Source of the DNA: Lachnoclostridium sp. Marseille-P6806
Lineage (GTDB): Bacteria > Bacillota > Clostridia > Lachnospirales > Lachnospiraceae
Direction of reading: 5' to 3'
DNA: 64,000 bases
Assembly: GCF_900625025.1 (NCBI RefSeq)
Contig: NZ_LR130582.1
Coordinates: forward strand, 1-64,000
The translations under genes and the position numbers were made by a program. Shown here one piece after another: positions 42,008 through 51,023 of this stretch. The notes below the pieces were generated by a model. It did not search any database. It was not told the origin of the DNA and saw nothing but the letters and a program-made list of their open reading frames with translations. Each line of letters begins with the position of its first letter. Within the stretch, counting starts at the first letter, position 1.

Positions 42008-43954
42008 ATGGCAGAGGAAAAGGCAAAGGCAGTCAATGGTCCGGGACGCGGCGCACGGCGCGGCATGCCCCGGCCGAAGATAAAGAATCCGGGGCGGCTT
42101 CTCCGCAGGACGCTCGGGTATGTGTTCCGGTATTATCCGGTTTATATGATTGTGGTGGCGGTCTGCATCGTCGTCTCCGTGCTCGCCAACGTACAGGGTA
42201 CCATGTTCACGAGAACGCTGATCGACAGCTATATCACGCCGCTTCGGGAGGCGGCGGAGGCAGGCCGTGCGGTAAACTATTCGCCGCTCCTCCATGCGAT
42301 GGCGAGAGTGGCGGTGTTCTATCTGATCGGCATCGGGGCGGCGCTGACGCAGTCCGTCGTGATGACCTACGTGAATCAGGGCACGCTGAACCGACTGCGG
42401 AACGAGCTGTTTGAACACATGGAATCACTTCCCATCCGCTATTTTGACACTCACGCGCACGGGGACATCATGTCGATCTATACCAACGATATTGATACGC
42501 TGCGTCAGATGATCAGCCAGTCGCTGCCCCAGCTCCTGAACAGCGGCATCACGATCGTCAGCATTGTCTCTATGATGCTGGTGCTGTCGATTCCGCTGAC
42601 GGTGCTTTCGATTGTGATGGTGGCCCTGATGCTGGCGGCCTCCATGTCCGCAACAAAGATCTCCGGCAGAAACTTTGTGGAGCAGCAGAAGAGCCTCGGC
42701 TCTCTGAACGGCTTTATCGAAGAGACCATGACCGGGCAGAAGATTGTCAAGGTGTTCAACCACGAGGAAGAGTCGATCCGGGAATTTGACAGAAGAAATG
42801 AGGAGCTGTACCGGAGTTCCTATCAGGCGAACGCCTACTCGAATATTTTGGGGCCGATCAATACGCAGCTCGGCAACACCAGCTATGTGCTGTGTGCTCT
42901 TGTGGGGGGAATGCTGGCTCTGAACCGCTATGCGGGCTTCACGGTCGGCGCGCTGGCGAGCTTCCTTACGTTCAACAAGAGCTTCTCCATGCCGATCAAT
43001 CAGGTGTCCATGCAGATCAACTCGATTTTCATGGCGCTTGCGGGTGCAGAGCGCGTTTTCCGCCTGCTGGACGAGACGCCGGAGACGGACGACGGCTATG
43101 TGACACTGGTGAATGTCCGCGGGGCCGGGAACACCGAGGAGACGAATGAGCACACGGGCTTCTGGTCATGGAAGCACTATCACAAGGCGACGGATACCAC
43201 GAGCTATGTGCCTCTTGCAGGAGACGTCACATTCAATGATGTCGACTTCGGCTATACGGACGGAGAGCCGGTGCTGCACGACATTCAGCTCCACGCGGAG
43301 CCGGGGCAGAAGATCGCTCTCGTCGGCTCAACCGGAGCGGGCAAGACGACGATCACGAATCTGATCAATCGTTTTTATGATATTCAGGACGGCAAGATCC
43401 GCTACGACAACATCAACATCAACAAGATATCCAAGAAAGACCTGCGCCGCTCGCTCGGCATGGTGCTGCAGGATACCCATCTCTTCACCGGGACGGTCGC
43501 CGACAATATCCGCTACGGCAAGCTGGATGCGACGGACGAGGAGGTCGTCGCCGCGGCGAAGCTCGCGAATGCGGACAGTTTCATCCGTCGTCTTCCGCAG
43601 GGCTATGAGACGGAGCTGCACGGCGACGGCTCAAACCTCTCGCAGGGACAGCGCCAGCTTCTCGCCATTGCGAGGGCGGCGATCGCCGATCCGCCGGTGC
43701 TGATTCTGGATGAGGCGACATCCTCGATCGACACCCGCACCGAAAAGATTGTGCAGAACGGCATGGACCGGCTGATGCACGGGCGGACCAGCTTTGTCAT
43801 CGCGCACCGGCTCTCCACGATCCGCAACAGTGATGTGATTGTGGTTCTTGAGAACGGCCGCATTGTGGAGAAAGGGAGCCATGACGAACTGATGGAGAAG
43901 AAAGGCAGGTATTATCAGCTCTATACCGGGAAGAGGCCGGAGCTGGCGGGGTAA
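42008..43954 (+). CDS. Heterodimeric ABC exporter, intact subunit (MarR operon)
   Basis: This 648-residue ABC exporter has an N-terminal basic extension of about 35 residues, a six-helix membrane domain, and an ATPase domain with Walker A GSTGAGKTT, signature NLSQGQRQL, Walker B LILDEATSSIDT and H-loop VIAHRLST, all canonical. An insertion of about 45 residues between the two domains contains HTGFWSWKHYHKATDTTSYV. GGAGG 8 nt upstream supports ATG 42008; the frame is open upstream but overlaps the partner. It pairs with the degenerate subunit. Confidence 0.9.
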   Translation: MAEEKAKAVNGPGRGARRGMPRPKIKNPGRLLRRTLGYVFRYYPVYMIVVAVCIVVSVLANVQGTMFTRTLIDSYITPLREAAEAGRAVNYSPLLHAMARVAVFYLIGIGAALTQSVVMTYVNQGTLNRLRNELFEHMESLPIRYFDTHAHGDIMSIYTNDIDTLRQMISQSLPQLLNSGITIVSIVSMMLVLSIPLTVLSIVMVALMLAASMSATKISGRNFVEQQKSLGSLNGFIEETMTGQKIVKVFNHEEESIREFDRRNEELYRSSYQANAYSNILGPINTQLGNTSYVLCALVGGMLALNRYAGFTVGALASFLTFNKSFSMPINQVSMQINSIFMALAGAERVFRLLDETPETDDGYVTLVNVRGAGNTEETNEHTGFWSWKHYHKATDTTSYVPLAGDVTFNDVDFGYTDGEPVLHDIQLHAEPGQKIALVGSTGAGKTTITNLINRFYDIQDGKIRYDNININKISKKDLRRSLGMVLQDTHLFTGTVADNIRYGKLDATDEEVVAAAKLANADSFIRRLPQGYETELHGDGSNLSQGQRQLLAIARAAIADPPVLILDEATSSIDTRTEKIVQNGMDRLMHGRTSFVIAHRLSTIRNSDVIVVLENGRIVEKGSHDELMEKKGRYYQLYTGKRPELAG

Positions 43955-43964
43955 GACGAGGGGA

Positions 43965-43986
43965 GGGGAAAAACCGTGTTTTCCCC
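43965..43986 (+). terminator. Hairpin after the ABC exporter operon
   Basis: GGGGAAAA and TTTTCCCC arms with a short loop lie 11 bp after the stop. No T run follows, so it may end or protect the transcript but is not a standard terminator. Confidence 0.35.
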
Positions 43987-44118
43987 TGTATGCGGATAGG
44001 AGTGTCTGGAACGGCGAGCGCATTTTCGTGGAGGATTATGTCCGCCGTGCAACCAGCTGTCAGAATGCTTCGGCGACGGAGGAAAGAAACAATCCCGAGG
44101 CAAAGGAGGCTTTTTATC

Positions 44119-44566
44119 ATGTCACTGATGCACATTCATTATTATTCGAGTGAGCTTTCAAAATCACGGATTTTTATATCACGGCGCCGGATGACGCAAA
44201 TGCGATGATGAAGCAGAGAAATCCCCATTACAGCCGGCCGATGCGCCTGCCTGTCCTGCTGCACGGCTACTCGGGCGATGCGGCAGACTGGATCACGGGC
44301 AGCCCGATTCGGGAGCTGGACGGAAAATATAATCTGGCAGTCGTCATGCCGTCCGGGGACAACAGCTTCTATGTGGACGCGGCGCATACAGGAGGAAAAT
44401 ATGCGAGCTTTGTCGACAGAGAGCTGGTAGCTTATGTCAGAGGACTTCTCCATCTTCCGGAAGAGTGATCGGACTTTCGAATGCGCTGATTGTCGAGGGG
44501 CCGAGACAGCACGACTGGACATTCTGGAACAGTTGCCTTGTGCCCGCCCTTGAGTGGATGGGATAG
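44119..44566 (+). pseudogene. Broken esterase (tributyrin esterase/FrmB-like)
   Basis: The remains of an alpha/beta-hydrolase are visible in three pieces. An AAAGGAGG site and ATG 44119 start a piece (MSLMHIHYYSSEL) that runs out of frame near 44150-44205. The middle part (about 44226-44468) reads PVLLHGYSGDAADWI and YNLAVVMPSGDNSFYVD, matching this esterase family, then stops. The final part (about 44469-44566) lies in another frame, with IGLSNALIVEG and QHDWTFWNSCLVPALEWMG, the family C-terminus. The central region after the nucleophile elbow (GLSxGG) is missing. At least one frameshift and one deletion make this a pseudogene. Confidence 0.75.
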
Positions 44567-44579
44567 GAAAGGCAAATCA

Positions 44580-44606
44580 CAGACAGGGCACTGGCTGCCC
44601 TGTCTG
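44580..44606. terminator. Perfect hairpin between converging genes
   Basis: CAGACAGGGCA and TGCCCTGTCTG form an 11-bp perfect stem with a CTGGC loop, between the broken esterase (plus) and the histidine kinase (minus). No clear T run follows on either strand, but the position suits a bidirectional transcript end. Confidence 0.5.
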
Positions 44607-44629
44607 CGATGAAGACAGCGAGGCACAGC

Positions 44630-46438
44630 TTATGCTGTATCCTCCTCCATTCGGACGGCGGGAAGACGAAGAGTGACAGTGGTTCCCTCATGGAGTGTGG
44701 AACGGTATTGCAGACAATATCCGGAACCGAAAAGAAGACGCAGTCTCTCGTTTATATTTCGTATACCGTAGTGCGTATTGGCAGCGGTTCCGTGAAAATC
44801 CAGAAGCTCTGCTATTTTTTCTTCTGTCATCCCGATCCCGTTGTCGGTCAGATCCAGGATGATTTCGTTTTCACAAAATTGGGATTTCAGCTCGATCAGT
44901 CCGCAGTCTCTTTCTGATTCCAGAATGCCGTGCAGAATGGAATTTTCAACAAGAGGCTGCAGGATGATCTTGGGGATGGCGTAGCTCTCCATCCAATCCT
45001 GATATTCAAACCGAAAGCTTGTCTTTTTTTCAAATCTCATGTTTTGAATTTTTATATAGGTAGACGCATGGTGTATTTCCTGGGCTATCGATACGATATC
45101 GTTGCCGTTTGCCAGACTGCTTCGGTAATAGTCGACCAGCATATTCACAATGTCAGAGATTTCGGGCACACCCCGCCGGATGGCAGTACAGTTGATGAGA
45201 TTTAGTGTATTGTAGAGAAAGTGGGGATTGATTTGCGCCTGCAAGGCCTCGTATTCCGCGTTTTTTACGGCAATACCCATGTCGTATTGTTTGGCGATCA
45301 TTATTTTCAGCTGCTCTGTCATGGACAGAAAGCTGGTCATGAGAGCGCTGATTTCATCATTCCCCTGCGGAGTCAGATCAATATCAAAATTTCCCGACAT
45401 GACCTTCCGGGTCTCGCGGTGGAGCAGAAAAATACGCCGGAGAAGTGAAGAGACCAGCATGTCGGCGATCAGCCAGCAGGCAATGCCCAGAAAAAGGGAG
45501 CAGACGAGGAGCTCGCTGTAAAGAATGTGATGCTCTTTGAAAATTTCATTGACCGGAACATAAACGGAGAGAATGTAGGGACTCTGGGAGATGGGAGTGC
45601 GGCGAAAGTAATAGAGCGATCCGCCGTACTGACCGAGTAACCACAGGGAGGCGTTGTCCGCGTTTTTCGGAGAATGGAGCGTCGGGGCCGCCTGCCCCGG
45701 GCGGCAGGGAAAGCCTTCGGCAGAGCCGACGGCCAGAATGACGGTGTCATTTTCAGAGATGCAGGCAAAGCTGTTGTCGGTAAACAAAAAGCTTTCCAGA
45801 ATCTCCGCCACTTTTTGACTGCTGAGGTCAACGCTCAGCAGTCCCGCAGGGATCGTCAAGCCGGACATGGAGTACAGTATACTCACGTAGGAAAAATAAT
45901 CCGTCTCATATCCGGACAGGGACGGAGACAGAAAGCGCCGGCTTTCATTCTGCTGAATCATTTCAGAGAACCATGGACTGCCGGAGATGACGGAAAAAGG
46001 GAGCACCGTATTTTCATTTTCGACGTAGAGCTTCTTCTGATCGGTATAAAGGCGTATCCTGTCGGCTTCGGATACCTGCTCCAGATAGCTGAAAATGGAC
46101 TGCACATCGGCATACAGCGTTTTCTGGCTGATGACATTTTCGGCGCTGGGATCGGAGAACTGGTAAATCCCCTGCGAGCGCAGAACATTTTCCGCAGTCA
46201 CCTGCAGACTTGAGAAAAAGCGCTGTATTTCCTCGCTCCCGCTGGAAAAGTTCTGATCCATAGCCTGAAGGGACTGCTGCTGGATCAGCTGTGTTGTCTT
46301 TTGGAAAGACAGAGCGGTAAAGGCAAGGATCGGGGCGATCAGGAGGATAAAGGTATAAATCCGTATTTTTCTTTTTAAGGAGCCCCCGGTGAAGCGGGCC
46401 TGCGGCTGACTGCTATTCCGGATACTCTTCCGTGTCAT
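44630..46438 (-). CDS. Sensor histidine kinase, YesM type
   Basis: This 602-residue membrane kinase has a transmembrane segment near the N-terminus (FILLIAPILAFTALSF), a large extracellular sensing domain (about residues 40-290), a second membrane segment (LLVCSLFLGIACWLIADMLV), a HAMP region, and the YesM-type kinase core with QINPHFLYNTLNLI (phospho-acceptor His) and the ATP-binding DNGIGM. It should phosphorylate the response regulator encoded just upstream and so control the divergent glycan operon. ATG 46438 has GGAGG 7 nt upstream. Its start lies inside the end of the regulator gene. Confidence 0.92.
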   Translation of the reverse strand: MTRKSIRNSSQPQARFTGGSLKRKIRIYTFILLIAPILAFTALSFQKTTQLIQQQSLQAMDQNFSSGSEEIQRFFSSLQVTAENVLRSQGIYQFSDPSAENVISQKTLYADVQSIFSYLEQVSEADRIRLYTDQKKLYVENENTVLPFSVISGSPWFSEMIQQNESRRFLSPSLSGYETDYFSYVSILYSMSGLTIPAGLLSVDLSSQKVAEILESFLFTDNSFACISENDTVILAVGSAEGFPCRPGQAAPTLHSPKNADNASLWLLGQYGGSLYYFRRTPISQSPYILSVYVPVNEIFKEHHILYSELLVCSLFLGIACWLIADMLVSSLLRRIFLLHRETRKVMSGNFDIDLTPQGNDEISALMTSFLSMTEQLKIMIAKQYDMGIAVKNAEYEALQAQINPHFLYNTLNLINCTAIRRGVPEISDIVNMLVDYYRSSLANGNDIVSIAQEIHHASTYIKIQNMRFEKKTSFRFEYQDWMESYAIPKIILQPLVENSILHGILESERDCGLIELKSQFCENEIILDLTDNGIGMTEEKIAELLDFHGTAANTHYGIRNINERLRLLFGSGYCLQYRSTLHEGTTVTLRLPAVRMEEDTA

Positions 46439-47219
46439 TTTCATACCTCCGGTATTCACTGGGGGTCATGCCCGTATTTTCCTTGAAGACTCGTGAAAAA
46501 TAGTTGTAATCCCGGTAGCCGGACTTTTTGCAGATATCGGACAGGGAAAGCCGGCTGTTTTTTAATAGCTTTCTGCTGCTTTCAATCCGTATCTGCGTCA
46601 AATAGTGGTTGATCGTCATGCCGGTGTTTTTCTTGAAAATAGAAGACAGATATCCGGAGGAAATGCGGAGTCTTGCGGCGATGAGCTCGATGGACAGATT
46701 TTCATCGCTGTAAGACTTCTGTATGATGCTCTGCGTTTTTGAGGTGAGCAGCTTGGCGGAGGGCGGAAGCTCGGGAGGGGGCAATTCGCCTGATTCCTCC
46801 CGGTTCATGGAGCGTTCCAGAGCCTGCTTTATTTTTCCCTCTTCGCGGCGGATTTCTGCCAGAGCATTTTGTACGGCCTCTTCAATTTGTCTGATGCGAA
46901 TGGGCTTCTCGACGAAGTTCACAGCCCGAAGACGCATGGCGGCCCGAAAATAATCCTTTTCCGGATAAGCTGACAGAAAAATAAACTGACAGTCAAAATT
47001 GACTTTCCGGTATTGCCCGGCAAATTCAAGTCCGTTCATTTTGGGCATTCTGATATCGGACAGTATGATGTCCGGGTGTACTTCTTTCGCAAGATCAAGG
47101 GCGCTCAGCCCATCTCCCGTAGAATACACTTTTTCAATTCCCATTTCTTTCCATGACACAAATTCCGTGAGAATAGAGCGGGCTGCGGCTTCGTCTTCCA
47201 CAATCAGAAGCGTGATCAT
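46413..47219 (-). CDS. Response regulator, YesN/AraC type
   Basis: This 268-residue protein has an N-terminal receiver domain (acidic pocket VEDE, phospho-acceptor Asp55 in LSDIRMPKMNG, Lys in VEKPIR) and a C-terminal AraC-type DNA-binding domain (SIELIAARLRISSGYLSSIF, YNYFSRVFKENTGMTPSEYR). It forms a two-component pair with the kinase and overlaps it by 26 bp. Divergent orientation to the permease gene at 47515 suggests that it activates that operon, as YesN-type regulators usually do next to sugar importers. Confidence 0.92.
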   Translation of the reverse strand: MITLLIVEDEAAARSILTEFVSWKEMGIEKVYSTGDGLSALDLAKEVHPDIILSDIRMPKMNGLEFAGQYRKVNFDCQFIFLSAYPEKDYFRAAMRLRAVNFVEKPIRIRQIEEAVQNALAEIRREEGKIKQALERSMNREESGELPPPELPPSAKLLTSKTQSIIQKSYSDENLSIELIAARLRISSGYLSSIFKKNTGMTINHYLTQIRIESSRKLLKNSRLSLSDICKKSGYRDYNYFSRVFKENTGMTPSEYRRYENDTEEYPE

Positions 47220-47514
47220 AGTCTGTTCTCCTCATTCTGCCTAATAGAGCGGGCGGTGCCGGATTCGAAACGACTGCATTTCATGATGTCCGGATGTGTG
47301 CAATCTGACAACAGAACCCTGTGTGAAACAAAAAAATTATACAACATATACCCGTGCAAAACCGATCCGGAGAAAATAATAGTGAAAATATGCGCATATT
47401 GTCATGGATTTTTGCTATTTTATCAGAATATTGCGATTGTTGAGAAAGAGGACGGGCGTTACATTGGTGGCAGGGAGAAAGCAGAAAGAACGATCAGCAG
47501 GGAGGAGAAAAGCC
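47220..47514. other. Divergent control region of the glycan operon
   Basis: This AT-rich stretch separates the response regulator and the permease operon and should hold both promoters and the regulator's binding site. I found no convincing -35/-10 pair on the plus strand; activator-dependent promoters often have a poor -35. An ATG at 47404 opens the permease frame early but lies in this region and is not used as the start. Confidence 0.5.
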
Positions 47515-48441
47515 ATGAAAGCTGCAGAGAAAAGGGGGAGAGGAGCCGTAAGACGTGACAGGGTGCTGCTGATGATGATCCTGCCCGCTATCCTGTATTA
47601 CATTATCTTTTCTTATTTACCGATGGCGGGGACGGTATTGGCTTTCAAAAATTACAATTATGTCGACGGGATTTTTGGAAGCCCGTGGAACGGACTGAAG
47701 AATTTCCGGTTTTTGTTCAGCGGAGGGAAGATTTTTCGGGTGGCATGGAATACCCTGGCTTTCAACACCGTGTTTATTGTGGTAAATCAGTCCCTCCAGA
47801 TTCTGACGGCGGTTTTTCTCACGGAGATAGGTTCCAGATATTTTAAGAAAATATCGCAGTCTGTGATTTTTCTGCCGTATTTTATTTCATGGGTTATTGT
47901 AGGCGGCTTTATCTATAATCTGTTCAATTATGAATATGGATCGCTTAACACGCTGCTCAGGACGCTGGGGGCCGATCCGGTGGATATGTACAGCGATGTC
48001 GGAGCATGGAAATATGTGCTGGTGCTGGTTAATGCGTGGAAATGGGTGGGCTATGGATCGGTAATCTATCTGGCGGCGATTACGGGGATAGACCGCGAGA
48101 TTTACGAGGCCGCATCAATCGAGGGGGCCGGAAAATTCCGCCAGATTTTTTCCCTTACGATTCCGCTCATTGTTCCGCAGATCGTAACGCTTGTGCTTCT
48201 CGATGTAGGACGCATTTTTAAGGGCGATTTTGAAATGTTTTATCAGGTGACGGGGAATAATCCGCTTCTCTATGAGACGACGGATGTGATCGATACCTTT
48301 GTTGTGCGGTCTCTGCTGCAGCTTCAGGATGTCGGGATGTCTTCGGCGGCCGGCCTGATGCAGTCCCTGATTAATTTTGCAATTCTTATGATCGTTAATG
48401 CGGCGGTTAAGCGCGCAGAGTCTGATTATGCACTGTTTTAA
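47515..48441 (+). CDS. Sugar ABC transporter permease, LplB type (glycan operon)
   Basis: This 308-residue permease resembles the one at 6321-7310: LPAILYYIIFSYLPMAGTVLAFKNYNY, six hydrophobic segments, and the EAA docking loop YEAASIEGAGKFRQIFSLTIPL. GGAGG upstream supports ATG 47515. It is the first gene of an operon running to 57670. Its partners are the next permease and the lipoprotein at 49400. The ATPase is missing from the operon. Confidence 0.9.
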   Translation: MKAAEKRGRGAVRRDRVLLMMILPAILYYIIFSYLPMAGTVLAFKNYNYVDGIFGSPWNGLKNFRFLFSGGKIFRVAWNTLAFNTVFIVVNQSLQILTAVFLTEIGSRYFKKISQSVIFLPYFISWVIVGGFIYNLFNYEYGSLNTLLRTLGADPVDMYSDVGAWKYVLVLVNAWKWVGYGSVIYLAAITGIDREIYEAASIEGAGKFRQIFSLTIPLIVPQIVTLVLLDVGRIFKGDFEMFYQVTGNNPLLYETTDVIDTFVVRSLLQLQDVGMSSAAGLMQSLINFAILMIVNAAVKRAESDYALF

Positions 48442-48459
48442 GCGAAAAGAGGGAAAAAT

Positions 48460-49356
48460 ATGCATCGCTATAAACTGACGAAAGAAAAAGTAATATTCAA
48501 CCTGATTGCCGGTCTGTATCTTTCTCTTTTTGCGGTTTTGTGTCTTTTTCCGTTTCTGATCATTATTTCGGGAGCTTTTTCTTCGGAAACCTCCATACTG
48601 GAATATGGCTATTCGCTGATCCCGAGAGAGTTTTCGACAGCGGCTTTCCGGGCCATCCTGACTTACCCGGCGGAGATTCTCAATGCGTACGGAGTGACGA
48701 TTTTTATTACGGCGGTGGGGACGGGAGCGGGCATTGCTCTGTCGACAATGGCGGCTTATGTCCTGCAGAGAAAGTGCTTCCGCTATCGGAATGTGCTCTC
48801 CTTTCTGTTTTATTTCACAACAATCTTTGACGGAGGCATCGTTCCGAAGTACATACTCATGATCCGCTATCTGGGGCTGAAAAATAATGTTCTGGCATTG
48901 ATTCTGCCGCTGCTGATCAATGTGTTTTACATCATTATTGTCAGAAGCTTTATTTCTTCTGCGATACCGGAGTCTTTGGTCGAATCGGCGCAGATCGACG
49001 GTGCGGGAGAGTTTCAGATTTTTTCGAGGATCGTCATGCCGCTTTCCAAACCGATTCTGGCAACGATCGGTCTGTTTATGGCTTTGGGCTACTGGAACGA
49101 CTGGTTCAACGCCATGCTGTATATCGACGACCGCAGGCTGATTCCTCTTCAATACTATCTGTATAAGATGCTGTCGCAGATTACAATGCTGAGAGAACTG
49201 GTTTCCAAAGTTCCTCAGCTGACAGCGGTCACGCCGCCGGAGGAATCATTCAAAATGGCGATGACGCTGATTACCATAGGTCCGATTTTGCTTTTATATC
49301 CTTTTATTCAGAAATATTTTGTGAGCGGTATCATGATCGGCGCTGTTAAGGGATGA
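48460..49356 (+). CDS. Sugar ABC transporter permease, YtcP type (glycan operon)
   Basis: This second permease of the importer (298 residues) has six hydrophobic segments, the EAA loop VESAQIDGAGEFQIFSRIVMPLSKP and the C-terminus FVSGIMIGAVKG. A GAGGG ribosome binding site lies before ATG 48460, 18 bp after the first permease. It is closely related in layout to 7321-8217, so the two importers are paralogous systems. Confidence 0.9.
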   Translation: MHRYKLTKEKVIFNLIAGLYLSLFAVLCLFPFLIIISGAFSSETSILEYGYSLIPREFSTAAFRAILTYPAEILNAYGVTIFITAVGTGAGIALSTMAAYVLQRKCFRYRNVLSFLFYFTTIFDGGIVPKYILMIRYLGLKNNVLALILPLLINVFYIIIVRSFISSAIPESLVESAQIDGAGEFQIFSRIVMPLSKPILATIGLFMALGYWNDWFNAMLYIDDRRLIPLQYYLYKMLSQITMLRELVSKVPQLTAVTPPEESFKMAMTLITIGPILLLYPFIQKYFVSGIMIGAVKG

Positions 49357-49399
49357 GCGTACCGACGGCATATGTTTTCATACAATAAAAGGAGGGAAT

Positions 49400-50998
49400 A
49401 TGAAAAGGAAAAAAATGTGGGCAGGTCTTTTGCTGACAACCGCACTGACGGTTTTGACCGCTTGCGGGAACAGCGCCGTAAAAACGGACGGAGCAGGAGA
49501 CGCATCGGAGGCGCAAAGCACCGAGAATGCGGCGGAGGAAGCTGCTGACGAGAATCAGGCAGCAGAGGAGGAAGCCGCACTGGAACCGGTGGAGCTGACC
49601 TTTTACTTCATCGGAGAACCGGCCAGAGACAATGAGATGGTCTGGGAGCGCATCAACGAGCTTCTGAAAGAGAAGATCAACGCGACGATCGAGCCGAAAT
49701 ATCTGTCATGGGGAGACTGGGATCAGAGGTATCCTCTGCTTTTTTCCTCAGGAGAAGATTTTGACATGATTTATACGGCGGATTGGGCGCTGTATTCGGA
49801 AACGGCTTCCAAAGGCGGCTTTTATCCTCTGACCATGGATCTGATCAGGAAAAACTGTCCGATGTGTGTCGAACATCTTCCGGAGGTGGCATGGAGCAGC
49901 TCGGCAATGAACGGAAACATGTATCTTATTCCGCAGAATAATTATTTTGCGAATCATTACGGGTTCATGATCCGCGGCGATCTCAGAGAAAAGTATGGAA
50001 TGGATGAAATTAAGAACGTGGATCAGCTGGAAGAGTATATGGATCATGTCAAAAAGAATGAGGCGGGCATGATTCCTCTCGATATTTCCAGCGACAATGC
50101 AGAGATGTACATGCGGGCCATTGTGGTATATCCGGACGAGCACTGGTATCTGGCGGGGGAGCACACGGGAGTACTGACCTATGACTTCACGGACCCTGAA
50201 AAAATTTCTCTCACGCCGTTTTATGATCTGCCGGGGTACGAGGAGCATCTGGAGCGTATGGCCAGGTGGAATCAGAAAGGCTTTTTGTCGAAGAGCGATC
50301 TGACCTCGGCCAATGCCGAACGCTTTGAAAATGGAAAAAGCGCGGTGAAACTGGGAAATATTTCTGATGCGGATGCTGCATGGCAGGCGGCCAGGGTCAG
50401 CCATCCGGATTGGAAAATTGAATATGTCAATCTTCTGGAGGGGAAAAAGCTTGGCTCGGTAGGGTATTCGCAGGGGGTTGCTTTCAATGCCCGTACAAAG
50501 AACATTGACCGCGCGATGATGGCGGCGGATCTCCTGAATTATGATCCGGATATCAATTTCCTGGTCAATGCCGGGATTCCGGGAGTTCACAATGAAATTC
50601 TGGAGACGGTGGAATATGAGGGACAGCAGCTGCAGAAGACGAGAGCGATTGATCCTGAGGGTTATGGCGGCTACTCCTACTGGTGTTTTTCCAATACGCC
50701 CTCAATTCCGGAGGAATCCTTTGACGGCTATGATGAGCTGATGTACAGCTATTTCTACCAACAGGCGGTGCATCATCCGCTGGATGGAATGACATTTCAG
50801 ACAGAGAACGTAGCGACGGAGATCGCGAATACATCGAATGTTTTGTCTGAATACCTGCCTATTCTGTATCTGGGCTTTACAGAGGATCCGAAAGCGACCC
50901 TGAATGAGTTTAAGGAAAAGCTCCATGAGGCGGGAATAGAGGCGGTCAACGAGGAGATGGAAAAACAGGCGGAAGCCAGGTTTGAAGCGGCGCAGTAA
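49400..50998 (+). CDS. Extracellular sugar-binding lipoprotein (glycan operon)
   Basis: This 532-residue solute-binding lipoprotein has lipobox LTAC (Cys22), then an Ala/Glu-rich linker. The N-terminal lobe begins PVELTFYFIGEPARDNEMVWERIN, typical of the large binding proteins for oligosaccharides. AGGAGG is present before the ATG. It serves the two permeases directly upstream. The ligand is probably a hexosamine-containing or branched glycan fragment, inferred from the GH20 and GH140-like enzymes that follow. Confidence 0.88.
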   Translation: MKRKKMWAGLLLTTALTVLTACGNSAVKTDGAGDASEAQSTENAAEEAADENQAAEEEAALEPVELTFYFIGEPARDNEMVWERINELLKEKINATIEPKYLSWGDWDQRYPLLFSSGEDFDMIYTADWALYSETASKGGFYPLTMDLIRKNCPMCVEHLPEVAWSSSAMNGNMYLIPQNNYFANHYGFMIRGDLREKYGMDEIKNVDQLEEYMDHVKKNEAGMIPLDISSDNAEMYMRAIVVYPDEHWYLAGEHTGVLTYDFTDPEKISLTPFYDLPGYEEHLERMARWNQKGFLSKSDLTSANAERFENGKSAVKLGNISDADAAWQAARVSHPDWKIEYVNLLEGKKLGSVGYSQGVAFNARTKNIDRAMMAADLLNYDPDINFLVNAGIPGVHNEILETVEYEGQQLQKTRAIDPEGYGGYSYWCFSNTPSIPEESFDGYDELMYSYFYQQAVHHPLDGMTFQTENVATEIANTSNVLSEYLPILYLGFTEDPKATLNEFKEKLHEAGIEAVNEEMEKQAEARFEAAQ

Positions 50999-51023
50999 AC
51001 ATGACAGAGAGGGATGGAAGAAG

